NCBI GenBank assembly: GCA_022661535.1
Contig: JAKULF010000001.1
Coordinates: 3,472,001 to 3,536,000 of the forward strand
Length of the DNA: 64,000 nucleotides
DNA from: Eutypa lata
Lineage: Eukaryota > Ascomycota > Sordariomycetes > Xylariales > Diatrypaceae
Direction of reading: 5' to 3'
Below are positions 46,636-58,145 of this stretch, piece after piece (positions within the stretch are counted from its first letter, which is position 1; each line of letters starts with the position of its first letter). The position numbers and the translations under genes are program-made. The notes under the pieces are model-generated. The model did no database searches. It saw only the letters and a program-made list of their open reading frames with translations, and was not told where the DNA came from.

Positions 46636-47786
46636 TCAAGGTCCGAGACAATCCCTAGCGAGATGACCAGGTCTTCCGCATTTGTAGCAAGATATGTCGG
46701 TTAGATTGTTTCTCGTACGACCTAGACCCCCACGCTTCTTGTACCCAGAATTCTTACTCGCCTTATCGGGTTGTGCATTAGCTTTTGCAGTGGCAGGCTT
46801 GCTTTCCGGGACGACTTCAGGCTCCGGCTCCGGCTCCGGTTCCACCTCCGGATCGGGCATCTTGGCAGCCTTGGCGCGCACCGCGCTGAACTTGGTGACG
46901 CACAGCTGGCACAGGGACGAGACGCAGTAGGGGCAGTCGAAGGAGATGATTCCCCTCTTGCTCTGGCAGGCCCCACATCTGAATCTTTGTTTCTGGTGCT
47001 TCTTGTCGCAGAAATCAGAGTGCAGGCAGACGGCCAGCTTCTCGGCCTCGGTCGGGTGGGCCCCCAGCAGCTTCTCCCAGCGCGCCTCCTGCCGAGCCCG
47101 CTCCTCGTCCTGGAGACCCTTTCTTTCCTTTTCCTTGGCGTCGTCCTCGGCCTTCTTCGCGGCCTCCTTCTCCCGCCTGCGCTTCGCTTCGGCCATCATG
47201 CGCTGGCCGTGCTCCTCCTGCATCCGTCTCACCGTTTCCATCAGCTCCTGCTCCGCCTTCCGCCTCTCGGCCGTGAAATCCCGGTCGCACCGGTCCATGA
47301 ACTCGCGGAAGAAGTCGTGCCCGAACCCGTAGCGGTGGAAGCCATACTGGGATGCGTAGTCTGGGAAGGGGCCTCGGAAGGGGTAGGTGCCCTCCCTGTA
47401 CGCGTTGTCGCCGGGCCAAGACGGAGGTGGCGATGGCGAATGGCGAGATCGCGCCGCAAAGGGGTCTTGCCGGGTGCTGCTGTTGGTAGGAGAGGGGCGC
47501 GACTGCATGTCGTAGTGGAGGCGCTTTGTTGGGTCGGAAAGAACCTCGTAGGCAAGCTGGATCTGTGGATGTTCATGTGTTGATCAGAATACTAATTACC
47601 ACATAAAGACAAGACCAAAACGCAGAATACCTTCTGAAACGCTGCAGTAGCTTTTTCGACATTGTCTGGGTTCTTGTCAGGGTGATGAATGCGGGCTAGT
47701 CGGCGATAGGATGCCGTAAGCTCCTCGGCAGACACAGTCTGTCCTACCTGGAGCTCAGCGTAGTAGTCAAAAGTTGGGATAGACAT
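46636..47786 (-). CDS. J-domain protein with Cys cluster and CCHC zinc knuckle (360 aa)
   Basis: Exons 47786-47631 and 47562-46636 join in phase 0. Residues 1-70 are a J domain (FDYYAELQVGQTVSAEEL, then the HPD tripeptide in IHHPDKNPDN and LAYEVLSDPTKRLHYD). Next come a Pro/Ser-rich part, a Phe/Gly/Tyr-rich part (YGFHRYGFGHDFF) and a long charged helix (about 125-205). A cysteine cluster follows (FRCGACQSKRG, then CPYC, CQLC), then an acidic EPEPEPEP run and a C-terminal CCHC zinc knuckle, CYKCGRPGHLARDC. J domains stimulate Hsp70 ATPase through HPD; the knuckle suggests RNA or single-strand nucleic acid binding. The combination suggests an Hsp70 co-chaperone for RNP; this is inference. Confidence 0.85.
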
Positions 47787-50058
47787 CTTGGGGAGACTTA
47801 AAACACAAGGGAGATGGGCATCCAAGGATAGAGGTGATATCTTGCGAGATATTCACCACTAGGAGAACAGATGGAATAGACCCCTTAGAAGTGTTGATGC
47901 TTGTCGATGGGACTAGCCAAATTAAAGTCTACGTAACAATAAGAGAAGCTAGAAATAAATGCCCTAAATCGATAATCAAAAGATATGCCTGGCTACCTTA
48001 GGTATGAACAAAAAGAAATGAAATAAATCCCGTTTGTTCAGATAGTTGCCTAAATGCTACCTACAAACCCATAGGCATGTCTGTCAGGTATCAACTCTTC
48101 GAAGCCACTGTGTACCTACACATAATATACATACGTACAATAGGTATGCACATCAACCTACATGTATGTAGGTATGTAGGTACATTTATATACACTGTGT
48201 AACGTGGGCAACTGCATATGGAAATGAGCTAAAAGCTGCAATGTCTGGAGTGTCTTCTATGTCCTAATACTGCTTTATATTGATTGTGTGCATTATGTTG
48301 ATTAGGACGGCATTCAAGCTCTATTATCAACTATGCCTAGATGACCGCAAAGCAAGTGCATCATAGTTCGTACCTACCTCAAATGTGCGCCATATCTTAG
48401 TCGTAGTACAATCCTAACTCTCATACCTACCTACCACCCATTGCTTTCAGAGGCAGACATTGACGTGCGCCTGATAATGGAACAGGCGACTAGCCAGAGG
48501 GTCTTCAATATATAATGCAGCAACTGCTGCGATCTAATTCGACTGTTTCAGGAGCTGCGTACAGCTGGGAGTTGTTCAAGTCCAGGCATACGAGTAAAAT
48601 ATATTCAAATGGTGCGACACTGAAGAAGTTAACATCTAAAGAACGATGAACTCCCTTCTTTCCCCTTGGTACACACCTTGATAGCTGTCATGATTTTATT
48701 CCAAAACAACTCCAGACAGACCGACCCATAGCGGCCATATCTGCCCCGGGGTAATAACCGTAGCAGCCGATTGAGCAGCAGGTGTCTTCGCTCATATGGC
48801 CGAGCTTTATTTCACTTACAGGTTATTCTTAGTTGGGATTCACGGGATATGTGACTATGACGCTGAGTGGCAAGCTATCAAATATTGTGGCGTGTCTGGG
48901 AGTAGTTGCGATATACGATTGCCTCCACTACATAGGCATTAGGAGGAGTATGTGAAGGCTATTAGAGGCTGTTGGTGATTATCACGATGTAGAGCATTCA
49001 ATTGTAGCAATATATAGTGCGTATTCGGGTGTTAACTAGATATATTCAGATTTCAAACTACCTGACTAAGGGGTTTAAACGGATCATGGGGTACGTGTGT
49101 CTAAGGCCTCATCATCATCATCCTCACAAGCCTCCTCCGATGTGGCGACTTGCAACAACTCAAGAAGGGTCAGGTGCTTAACTAACCAAGAGGGGACTCA
49201 TCGTCTAAAAAATCAAAGAGGCTTCCACCTAGCAACCACTAGGTCAACTCCATAGTGCAGTAGTATTAAGGTGTAAAGAAATAGACCAAAAAGTTGTATA
49301 TTAAGAATCACTGGGACAACAAAAAAGTTTCAGGCCCAGCTCATGGATCTTGTGTTCCAGCGTCCATGACTACTGCGCCCCTGGCGGTACTTAGTTTGCG
49401 ACTCAACCCTAGTCCTGCCGGACATCATCGGAATTGTTGCCGTATCTGAGACACCACATCTGACAACTGAGCCAAGGTGCACACTTGACAACAGGGTTGC
49501 CGAGTGTGCACCTGGCTTAGGTCAGAAGGTGGTGTCGCTGGTAAAATATTTTCATGTAATTTTAGTATAAGTGTGCAAGTATGTACATTATGTACGTACG
49601 TGTATGTATGGTCAATATAACGATCGCCAAAATACAAATCCTTCTCGGTCGATAATTCCCTTCAATATAAATGAACATAAACAAATTCAGTCATATAAAT
49701 ATTCTTTGTGAGTGCAGGATTTATTTTACCTCGGCCCTCTTTATGATAGTTCAGTATATTTTCAGGGGCCTGTTCAACTAGGTATTGAGTGCTTGCTACC
49801 TGTAGTCCTAAATGTGTTCTGACCAGGATCTGTTGACTTATATTAAGTAGGTGTGCGATTAGACGTACATTATTGAGCCTGCCTCGTTTGATATTTTGAC
49901 ACTCATATGATATGCGTGATACATGGTGTAGCTTCGGATCTTTAAGTCATATATATATCCCCCTTTCTTTCATAGACGCTTATTTTTTCCCTGCTTTAGT
50001 TCACCCCACGTACTCCCACCACAAAGTCTTCACACTGGCAGCGTAAGGAGCCATAAGT
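47787..50058. other. Gene-free interval with a long hairpin
   Basis: No convincing gene. It contains dense TAGGTA/TACCTA/GTATGT motifs at 48100-48185 and the imperfect inverted repeat at 49451-49535. Confidence 0.45.
49451..49535. repeat. 85-nt imperfect inverted repeat (hairpin)
   Basis: A left arm at 49451-49485 (ACACCAC...GGTGCACACT) pairs with a right arm at 49503-49535 (AGTGTGCACC...GGTGGTGT). The inner 11 bp (AGGTGCACACT / AGTGTGCACCT) pair perfectly; outward there are a few mismatches and short bulges over about 34 nt. The 17-nt loop holds a small CAAC/GTTG pairing of its own. It lies in a gene-free region. Confidence 0.75.
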
Positions 50059-50790
50059 TTAATAGCCTTCATAGCCGTCGTTGCTTGTGAAAAAGTGAGG
50101 GTCAACTGACAGGTCCAACTGATTCATCCATGTGTTGAAGCTTTGTATTTCCGAGTCATGAGGCAGCTCGTCAAATAAACAAGGACCGCGTAAATCATCT
50201 AGCCAGTCTGTGTTGGATAGGCTAGCCCAGTCAATCATGTTGGCGTCAAAGTGGCTGTGGAGAAGGTTGTCGGATGTGTCTGTATCTCGCGGACCAGCGA
50301 CTCCGCCACAGCCTGACGTTTCCGAAGCGGGAGGCCCAGAACGCGCTATTCCCTGACGGCGTTTATATTCAACGGGTGTCAAGCCCGTGATCTCCTTGAA
50401 GGTTCTGTGAAAATGCCATTTGGAGACACGAGCTCTTCGCGCAAGGGTCCGGGTATGTGGTCTGGCTTCCTCCCCCTCCACAACCGGTGTAGGGGAGGCC
50501 AGTTCTCGCTCCACCATTGAACGGACCCGGCGGACGGCACGCTCTTCGGGCATCAGCCCAGCCACTTCGGGTCGGCACCGCTTGCACGATCGGTAGCCGG
50601 CATCCTCTGCTCCTTGAGCGTTGATATAGAAGCTTATGTTAGCACGGCGAGCCAGCCGGGCCTTGCAAACAGGCCGACAATAAATTTTGGTCGTGCGCAC
50701 GGCATAAACGAAGGAGCCGTCAGCTATGGGGTCACGCCTCTGTACGGCGTTCCATCGAGCAGAGTCGACATCGCCGCCATGTTTCCGCAT
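50059..50790 (-). CDS. Ada-type methyl-phosphotriester regulator, AraC HTH (243 aa)
   Basis: A single exon starts MRKHGGDVDSARWNAVQRRD. The N-terminal 75 residues match the Ada zinc domain: DGSFVYAVRTTKIYCRPVC followed by AGYRSCKRC gives the four zinc cysteines C38, C42, C69 and C72; in E. coli Ada the first of these takes the methyl group from DNA phosphotriesters. Residues ~112-150 form an AraC-type helix-turn-helix (LARRARVSKWHFHRTFKEIT, then LTPVEYKRR). No methylguanine-transferase domain follows; the C-terminal ~90 residues are unlike any domain I know, with many Asp and aromatic residues and a possible activation function. It is probably a nuclear regulator of alkylation response. It diverges from a flavin-reductase-like gene. 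Confidence 0.88.
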   Translation of the reverse strand: MRKHGGDVDSARWNAVQRRDPIADGSFVYAVRTTKIYCRPVCKARLARRANISFYINAQGAEDAGYRSCKRCRPEVAGLMPEERAVRRVRSMVERELASPTPVVEGEEARPHTRTLARRARVSKWHFHRTFKEITGLTPVEYKRRQGIARSGPPASETSGCGGVAGPRDTDTSDNLLHSHFDANMIDWASLSNTDWLDDLRGPCLFDELPHDSEIQSFNTWMNQLDLSVDPHFFTSNDGYEGY

Positions 50791-51374
50791 CGCCGGAAGT
50801 GGACGAGAGCTTTAAGCTAGGGGCTACGTACTATGGCTCGCGCGGTCAGGTCAGCTCCTAATACACCGCGATGCGTGGTTTCGCTGTGTTCGCACCTGTT
50901 GGATCTTCGCGGACTTATCAACGCTTTTTCGGAGGAATGGCGTTGTGCATTAGTGGGGTCCAGACTGTCAGCATTGCTTTTGAAGTGACGAATCAAGATG
51001 CGCTCCTACCAGTCAGCATTGCTCTCGATGTGGCCAATCATGATGCGCCTTATTGCCTCTCATGTTCACGTTGATTTTGAAGTGTCCAATGAGATACTTC
51101 ACTTGCGTAGGATAGAAGGGTTTGTGGCTCTTGTAAATGTCAGTTCTGGAATTGTCTTCAGCAGAAGTAGCCTAACAAGGCAGGCCTATCCTCGCGGGCC
51201 GGTATGGTTGGTATGACTATATTTCCGTGGAAAGAAAGGAGGTTTATCAGAATTCTGCGGGTATATAAGGCCACATGCTCCTAGGAAAGTTTGGATAAGG
51301 CCCGCCACTCGACAATAGCTAGACAGCCAACGTTCAACAGTATTCTACAGAGACCAGACCAACGAACAGCCAAA
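50791..51374. promoter_or_regulatory. Shared promoter region with 45-bp tandem repeat
   Basis: This 584-bp spacer lies between divergent starts. Copy 1 at 50967-51011 and copy 2 at 51012-51056 share GTCAGCATTGCT, then CAATCA-like and GATGCGC segments; a shorter third copy (TTTTGAAGTG then CAATGAGAT) is at about 51073-51095. A TATA-like TATATAAGG stands near 51261, about 110 nt before the ATG of the flavin-reductase-like gene. Regulator binding to the repeats is inference. Confidence 0.6.
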
Positions 51375-52252
51375 ATGCAAACCAACAATCATATAGTCAT
51401 GTCACCAGCCATCTTGTACTGGGGTACCCCCGTCGTACTCATTACCTCCCAGAACGAAGACGGCACCAACAACATCGCTCCCATGTCGTCGGCTTGGTGG
51501 GTCGGTCATTCCTGCATGCTAGGCCTGGATGCCGAGTCCAAAACAACACAGAACATACTACGCACTGGTGAATGCGTACTCAACCTCCCGGACGAGTCAA
51601 TGGCTGGGTATGTCAACAAATTGGCCGATACTACCGGATCCAACCCGGTATCACAATCCAAATTGTCAAGGAACTATAGCTACGTCAAGGACAAGTGGGC
51701 ACGCAGCGGCCTGAGCCCATCGAAGTCTGATCTCGTGAGCCCAGATTGTGTGGCCGAGTGCCCGGTACAGGTAAACTCTTAGACCCCTTCATTTCCTTTC
51801 TTGGCCCATCTCAAAAGCCGTTTGTCTCTAGCAATACTATGTTTGTATGCCTAGACTCTCTAGACCCAAAACATACTAAGTATGGTACTTTACTAACTCC
51901 AAGAGTTGGGTAGATGGAATGCCAATTGATTCAGTCCAACCATCTGCTACGAGACCTGCCAGACCGAAGCGGCCTTGTTTTGGCAATCGAGGTCAGGGTG
52001 CTGCGTGTTCACGTACTGGAGAACTTGCGGATGCCGGGCTATCCAAACCGGGTCGATCCCGATCAGTGGCGGCCGCTAATCATGTCCTTCCAAGAGTTCT
52101 ATGGGCTAAGGAATGGTAAGGTGACTGAGAGTGTGCTTGGGAGGGTTAGTGAGGAGAAGTACCGGGGGCTGACCAAGAGCGACGTGAAAAAGCTGCCTGG
52201 AGATGATGACGACAGCTTGGCAACAGCGGAATATAGTGACACTAAGACGTGA
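51375..52252 (+). CDS. Flavin reductase-like / flavoredoxin-type protein (244 aa)
   Basis: Exons 51375-51770 and 51914-52252 join in phase 0; the 143-nt intron has a TACTAAC branch site and TAG acceptor. The start is MQTNNHIVMSPAILYWGTPVVL, the first ATG. The sequence PVVLITSQNEDGTNNIAPMSSAWW, here in two parts, and GECVLNLPDESMAGYVNKLA are typical of the FMN-binding split-barrel flavin reductase-like family; the second exon carries AIEVRVLRVHVLENL. The end is polar and acidic (GDDDDS). It probably binds FMN; electron donor and substrate are unknown. It may be co-regulated with the divergent Ada-type gene. Confidence 0.85.
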
Positions 52253-52820
52253 CCCACGGTAGGGGACCTTTGGGGCCCGATGACTAGCGGATATTGTACA
52301 CGATTAGAAACGTTGGTTATAGAGAATACAGGTCTTGTCAACTAGAGCACACCGGATGAGAGTTATAATGATTGCTGGAAATAGGTGGCACACGGGTGGA
52401 ATGAGAACAAGCGAGACATACATCAATTAACCGCCGAAATCACGCCGTTCTGAATAACGATAATTGAAACATCTGAAGTTCGCAACTACCTCTTTATAGG
52501 ACTCGCGAGGAGACGGTGTATCTGTATTTGTAGTGTACGTCTTGCTCCTCGGCCGACAACCAGTCTCGGAGGGCTGTTGCCACGTTTAACCTCTCGTATG
52601 GTATGGGCGTATGGCTCGCCCCTTTTAATTATTCGGTGGGACTGGAATTTTACCTACGAAAATATTATTTTGCCCCTTTTAGATGCATCTTTACGAACGG
52701 TGGATTGATATCCGATGCAGTTTTAGCACAATAGGAGACCTTATTGGTTTAGACATAGTATGAAGGATAGAAAGGATGTCCAGATTTAAATAAAATGCAT
52801 TCACCAAAACCCATTTATCG
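52253..52820. other. Gene-free spacer between convergent genes
   Basis: The 3' flanks of the flavin-reductase-like gene and the P450 gene meet here; I see no coding sequence. Confidence 0.5.
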
Positions 52821-54668
52821 TCACTCTCCCGTAGTGAGATCTTTCCAGTAGCTCCCTCGAATTTTAAAGGTTAGATACGGCCCTTCATGCAGCGCCGAGA
52901 AAACATCGTAAAGTTGAAACTCTTCCCGCCTCTCTCTCCCGGGCTCCAAACCCGGATGTCCCTCTCCGACCTTTCCCAGCTTCCCCGGAGGGATTTCGAA
53001 GTCGAAATACCACAGTGCCTTGGCAATGACCATGCTAGTCTCTAGATACGCCATAGACTTCCCTGCGCATCCCCGTGGACCAACAGAGAAGGGGATAAAT
53101 GCTTCTCGCATACGCTTCTCCGCCTCTGGTTCCATTTCTTCCAGCCAGCGTTCCGGGCGGTAGGTAAACGAATCCGGGAAGTAATATTCGTTGTGGTGTA
53201 GTGAGTACGTATTTACGCCAATGATCGTGCCCTTCGGAATGGGGTGACCGTCAATAACCAAGGGCTGATCTCTGGTTTCATGGGCCTGCTCTCTCCACAG
53301 TACACCAGGAGCAGGAGGCGACATACGCAAGGCTTCATCAATACATGCATGGAGGTACTGGCAACCTATTATTCCCTGGCCGTTGATTTCACTTCCGTTC
53401 TTGAACGTGGAGCGAATCTCGTCGGCCAGTTTCCGATAAGCACCCGCATTTCGAGACAGGTAGAAGAACGTGGCACTAAGAGACGTCTTGATCGTGTCAC
53501 CAGCTATGTCATGGTAAGCTTCACCACTTTTCAGAGCTGCAATGTGCTTGTGGGGATGACCTACCAGCCGTAAGGAAGAGGTTCGCCTCGGCCCAGAGCT
53601 CGCTGTTCCGAAGACCGCCGGACTCGGCGTCTGTATCAAGAGCGTGTGCGATGTGCGCGAAAAGATCATGCTTGGCATCTATTTCCTCGGCCATTCGGGA
53701 GTTTATCATGGTTTGCACTAGAGAGAGATATGGCTCACGTAGCTGTCGAAAGGATTTGACTGCGACCAATAAGAATCTCAATCTTCGCGCGCTGGGGTAT
53801 TGTAGGAAAACACTGCTCCAGAACGTGCCGGGAGTAAGCATGGTGAGCATGAAGCGGTTATGCTCCTCTGTCTGGAGACGAAGATCATAGCCAAAGGCTA
53901 GGAGACCTGCGATATCTAGGCCTAGTCGCCTGGTCTCCTCTGTCACGTCGAAGGGCTCGGAATTTTGGGCCGACGTCAAGAGTTTCCCAATAAAAATGTC
54001 AACTTGCTCGATCATAGTAGGCTCAAAAGTGCGCATAGAACGGTCAGTCAGAACTTTCCCAATAAGCTGCCGTCTGACTCGGTGTAAACGATTGTCGGTT
54101 GCAGTGAAGACATTGTAGGTAGTCAATCCAGGACCCAAAGCTATATACGCCTTAGGCTTCGTAGTCCGATCTGTTCGATAGATATCTATCACAGCAAATT
54201 CAGCTGCATTCGGCGATTGTTATTGACATCTTGCACTGAAACTTACCCCGAACGGCCGCTATTGTGCTGAATACCAGCTTGTTTGGTCCTCCCCTTATTA
54301 CCGGGCCTTAGGGGAGATTATTGGCACCTTCTCGAATTTGAACTAGACACAGCTATATCGTGCACACTTACCGTATTCAAGGTGGTTCTTCCATGTTGTC
54401 AGGTGTAGACGTTTCTTAGAGGCATAGAAACCGTTATAAGCCCCAGTGAGCTTAGCAATGAAAGGACCTGGATATCTGGCCAATGGATGAAGCAACAATT
54501 GGTATGTGGCGAATGCTACTAGCTTTAATGATCATTAGCGATCGTGTTACTATTTTCATCTCGGAGTGTGCATCGGAGTTCCTTGCTTACATAAGTCACA
54601 AACGTCGCTAGCACGAAGTAAGGGGCCTGGCTAGACCCAACTATGAAGGTGCCATTAGCGGCCGACAT
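52821..54668 (-). CDS. Cytochrome P450 monooxygenase (530 aa)
   Basis: Five exons: 54668-54591, 54522-54372, 54306-54247, 54185-53565 and 53503-52821. All junctions are GT-AG and in frame. An N-terminal membrane anchor (APYFVLATFVTYLVAFATYQL) is followed by HPLARYPGPF. The I-helix reads TAAGDTIKTSLSATFF, the ExxR motif is DEALR, PERW is present (YRPERWLEE), and the heme loop is FSVGPRGCAGKS with Cys449. The protein is complete with all key residues. It resembles the CYP58/CYP65-type fungal P450s that act in secondary metabolism; the substrate is unknown. It is an ER enzyme needing P450 reductase. Its neighbours, an SDR and a dead NRPS-like reductase, suggest a former biosynthetic cluster. Confidence 0.9.
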
Positions 54669-55134
54669 AGTAGTAGGTATCTAGGTAAGTAAAATTATTG
54701 AGTAGAGACGGGTGGTTATAGACTCAGATCTTTACAGCCTAAAAACAGTAAAGAAAAACATAAAACAATTGGAACACAAAATCGATTGCAAAATAAGAGA
54801 ATAGACGGGATCAAGCCTTCTGGGGGAGGTGGGTAATGCACGTATTAAATAAGCTCACACACATGCCTATTAAGCCACATAGAGAGAATGCCCATACCTC
54901 ATTTATAACATGTTGTTGGTAAAGCTTGGCGCTTATGTATGTACGTTAAGATCAGCGGTTGGTCACCCCCTTACTTCAGTATTGATGTTAGCGCTAGAGC
55001 CTTATGCAATACCATTCAGTCCTCAATACACCTATGATATATCAAGGCAATCGCTTATCAGAAGCTGTTTAAAATTAAATGACAAAACTATATATGGGGG
55101 TTCCAGTAATGAAGTTAGTGTAATAACCGTCCCA
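54669..55134. other. Gene-free spacer
   Basis: It holds the P450 promoter and the 3' flank of the SDR gene. A 78-codon plus-strand ORF at 54910-55146 has no recognisable feature. Confidence 0.5.
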
Positions 55135-56247
55135 TCATGCTTCTAGCCCCTTTAAAACCTCCTCTGCCTGACTAAAGGCCAATTCGGACATGACCTCTTC
55201 CCAGAGGGTCTTACCAAGCCCATCGGCCTCTTCCCGGTAGAGTAATGGTGCTTGACTATAAACACAGGCATTAGAGAGCTGGCTGCTTGAGTTGACATGA
55301 AATTGTAATATTCTGTAAACTCACGGTTGGATCTGGCAGTCCTCTAGATACTGCCCATGAGCCTCTGCCCCATGGTGAACTGCCCCATCCGTAAGTGCCC
55401 GAGCTCCCACGGAAGCAGAACGGCCGACAATCCGCTTCAAGACGGCTGCAACCGTGTCGACAAAACTGCCCCCAGGAGCCACTCCGAGGCTGGTGCCGTA
55501 GCAGAGACCCGGATTCGGCATGGTAATGAGAACGGCTGAAGGTGATACCCGCTTCGATAGTTCAGATATGAAGAGCTGGCCAAGGAGCTTTGAAACACAA
55601 TAGCGCTCGGTTACATCGAAGTTTTCAGGTCGGTCAAGCGCGGGTAGAAGAGGCGTGGCCGTCTTCTCTTTGAATTTGGCCCAAGAGGCCATGTCTGACG
55701 ACACGACGACCAGACGTCCAGGCGACTCGGATAGGGGCTTGGCTTTGAGGAGAGGAAGAAGCAAGATGGAGAGGAATGCTGTAGATAGGACGTTGATCTG
55801 AATTGTCTGTTCGTGTTTGGTGGCCGTCGTTAGTACGTGTTTCTGGTTCATCACGCCCGCGTTAAGCACCGCGATGTCCAGGCCGTCGAGGGCTTTAGCA
55901 CGTTCGACAAAGCTGCTTATCGAGTCGTATGACTCGAGGTCAAGATTCCAGACATCGACGGTATCAGGCTCGATTTGGCGACCAGAAAGCAGGTTGACCT
56001 TGGCTTTCAGGCCTTTGTCCTCATTTCGCACTGCGATAATGAGCTTGCTCAAATGTAAGTCTAGAAGTTGTCGAGCACACTCGAGGCCAATACCAGTGTT
56101 CGCGCCGGTGACGATGGCCGTTTTGCCTTGGAGGCTCACATCGGTCGGTAGGGGTGGGGTAACGAATAATTGGCGGTAGAGAAAGCTACGGAAAGTCGCC
56201 CTGCTCTCCGGCGGCGTACTGAAAGTCGGGGCCTGGGCTGGCTTCAT
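55135..56247 (-). CDS. Short-chain dehydrogenase/reductase (347 aa)
   Basis: Exons 56247-55325 and 55255-55135, with a 69-nt intron (GTGAGT donor, TATAG acceptor). The start at 56247 (MKPAQAPTFSTPPESR) is the first ATG in a frame that is open further upstream. The cofactor loop is TGANTGIG, followed by NAG (VLNAGVMN), the catalytic Ser in VVVSSDMA and Tyr/Lys in YCVSK: a complete classical SDR set. Without the second exon the protein would stop at CQIQP; with it the C-terminus reads LWEEVMSELAF, usual for this group. An NAD(P)-dependent oxidoreductase of unknown substrate. It runs parallel to the P450 gene and divergent from the NRPS-like pseudogene. Confidence 0.88.
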
Positions 56248-58145
56248 ACTTGCATTTACACAGGGGAAAGCGAAGGAACTGGTTGAAATCAAGTTGGATG
56301 TGGATCGACTTTCCGTTCTTGGGCTACCGTGGGTATTGCTCCCAGCATAATCTACCAACTAGATCAAATAGCAAGAACATCAACTCGTTGGGTTGAGCAA
56401 CGTTAGAGGCAGGTGTTGTGCAACCGGATTGATGCAGCCTCTTGAATAATGAACAATCCGAACCAACATGAACAGATGTACGTACATCAAGGGCGTGCCC
56501 GATAAGGGAGAAGTTTAATGTACAGGTGCTTAATAGACACTGCCACACTGAGAGTGCCAACCAACATGAAGTTATTCGGCCCCACACGGACTTAAACGTG
56601 CATATGGATTGTTAACGCCGGATAAAATTTATAGTTTAAAAAATATGAGCGTAGATATTACAGGATAAATCCATGAGAAAAGGAGAGTACTGTCATGACA
56701 ACAAGGTAAGTGTTTTAGGTTGGAAAAAAGAAGGGATCTAAGTGAGTAGCCCGCATGGCCTAAAGCCATGCTTATAGTATAAAATGCATGGATGCTCTTT
56801 GGTTTCCAACCTAACTCCAAGGTGATATCCCCCTATTCAATGCTCATACGCCTATTGTCAGCCACCTCTGTGTTAGTCATGATGAACCGTGAATGGCCTT
56901 CCTCAGGTTCGCAAATACACTGCTCAGGGCTTTTAGTTAGGCTAGCATCGATCTCTGTAGGGCACGAAGACCGTGGGAACGTGGGTGTGAGGAAGAGCAT
57001 GAACGTCGTTGAGATTGTTGCACCATACGTATATACGGGCTTAGACAAAGAGTACTGATGCAGGGTGATGAGCAGAATGCCTTTCCAGCCATGCCCTTAA
57101 GCGACTATATTGACCAATTCTTCGGCGGCTTTGAACAGGTTGGCACCGACGGCTCTACCAAAAAAAACGGATCACTGTTGTTGTTGGCCACATGACTGTG
57201 GATACCTAGAGAAAGCCATTGAACAATTATATCAGCAGATGGGCCTTACCAGGTATTCAATCCGCCTTGTGTTTTCTAGTTTTGTGTATCCAACGAAGGC
57301 CTAGATGACAATCATCTACAATATACGATTGTTATTCTTTAATGTTTGGTAAAAACTTGTATTGACTAGTCCTATCTTATTATCTTTAGTGAAGTTTACT
57401 TTCTTTTCAAGCTAATTCGGGCTCTTAGCAGCCTGGATAATTATAACAGATTATTGTAGACTGATGCTATCTTGGCGCTCGGCGGATAATTGATATCTAC
57501 GGGGTAACTATAATTATTAAGAAACCTCTTTAACGTTTACTTAGAAATGGGTTGTATTTGCCTTGTACATCTAAGGTAGCAAGTCAAAGTATTTTCCAGG
57601 TTGTTGTAGTTTGGTTCCCTCAAGCTCTAGTTTAACTGTCGTACTAACTGCAGTTATTCGTGCTCGATCTTTTCCATCTGTCATACATGTAGTGGTCATA
57701 GGTGTCGATAACAACCCGGCTACAATTCTATCATCAGAGACTAGACTGTCTGTTTAGACATATCAACATCCATGTATCTACCTAGGTGCACTACTCTCAA
57801 TCGGGGGTACTAGTTCTTCTAGGTTTAATGCATATTGGTGTGTATTAGGTAGGGTAATACAAAGTGTGGATTGCATATACCGTATCCCTTACATCAGATC
57901 GGCGGAACATGTTTGCTAGCTAGAACTTAGAACATACGCCTTTGTCATAGCAGCCACAAGCTATTTTGTAGGTCTATCTATCAATATCTCCGTCTTAGTA
58001 GAGCTCATTCTAGACGATTGATGTCCGACTGCCTGTGCAAAAGAAATACAGACTTGGTTTAAATTTGTTATTTCTACTTTTCCGAAAAGAAAAGAAAGGA
58101 AAAAAAAGAAAAACCAAACCTCCAGACTAGAGGGAAGCAAGCAGC
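56248..58145. other. Gene-free interval
   Basis: The spacer between the SDR and the NRPS-like pseudogene, formerly a divergent promoter region. No convincing ORF. An A-rich run at about 58085-58115 precedes the pseudogene start. Confidence 0.45.

Noticed and set aside
46771..47583. 270-codon plus-strand ORF
   Set aside because: Antisense shadow of the J-domain gene, Leu/Arg-rich, with no recognisable feature.
56248..56358. N-terminal extension of the SDR by 37 residues
   Set aside because: The extended frame begins at a TTG, not ATG; the first ATG is at 56247 and gives a normal SDR N-terminus.
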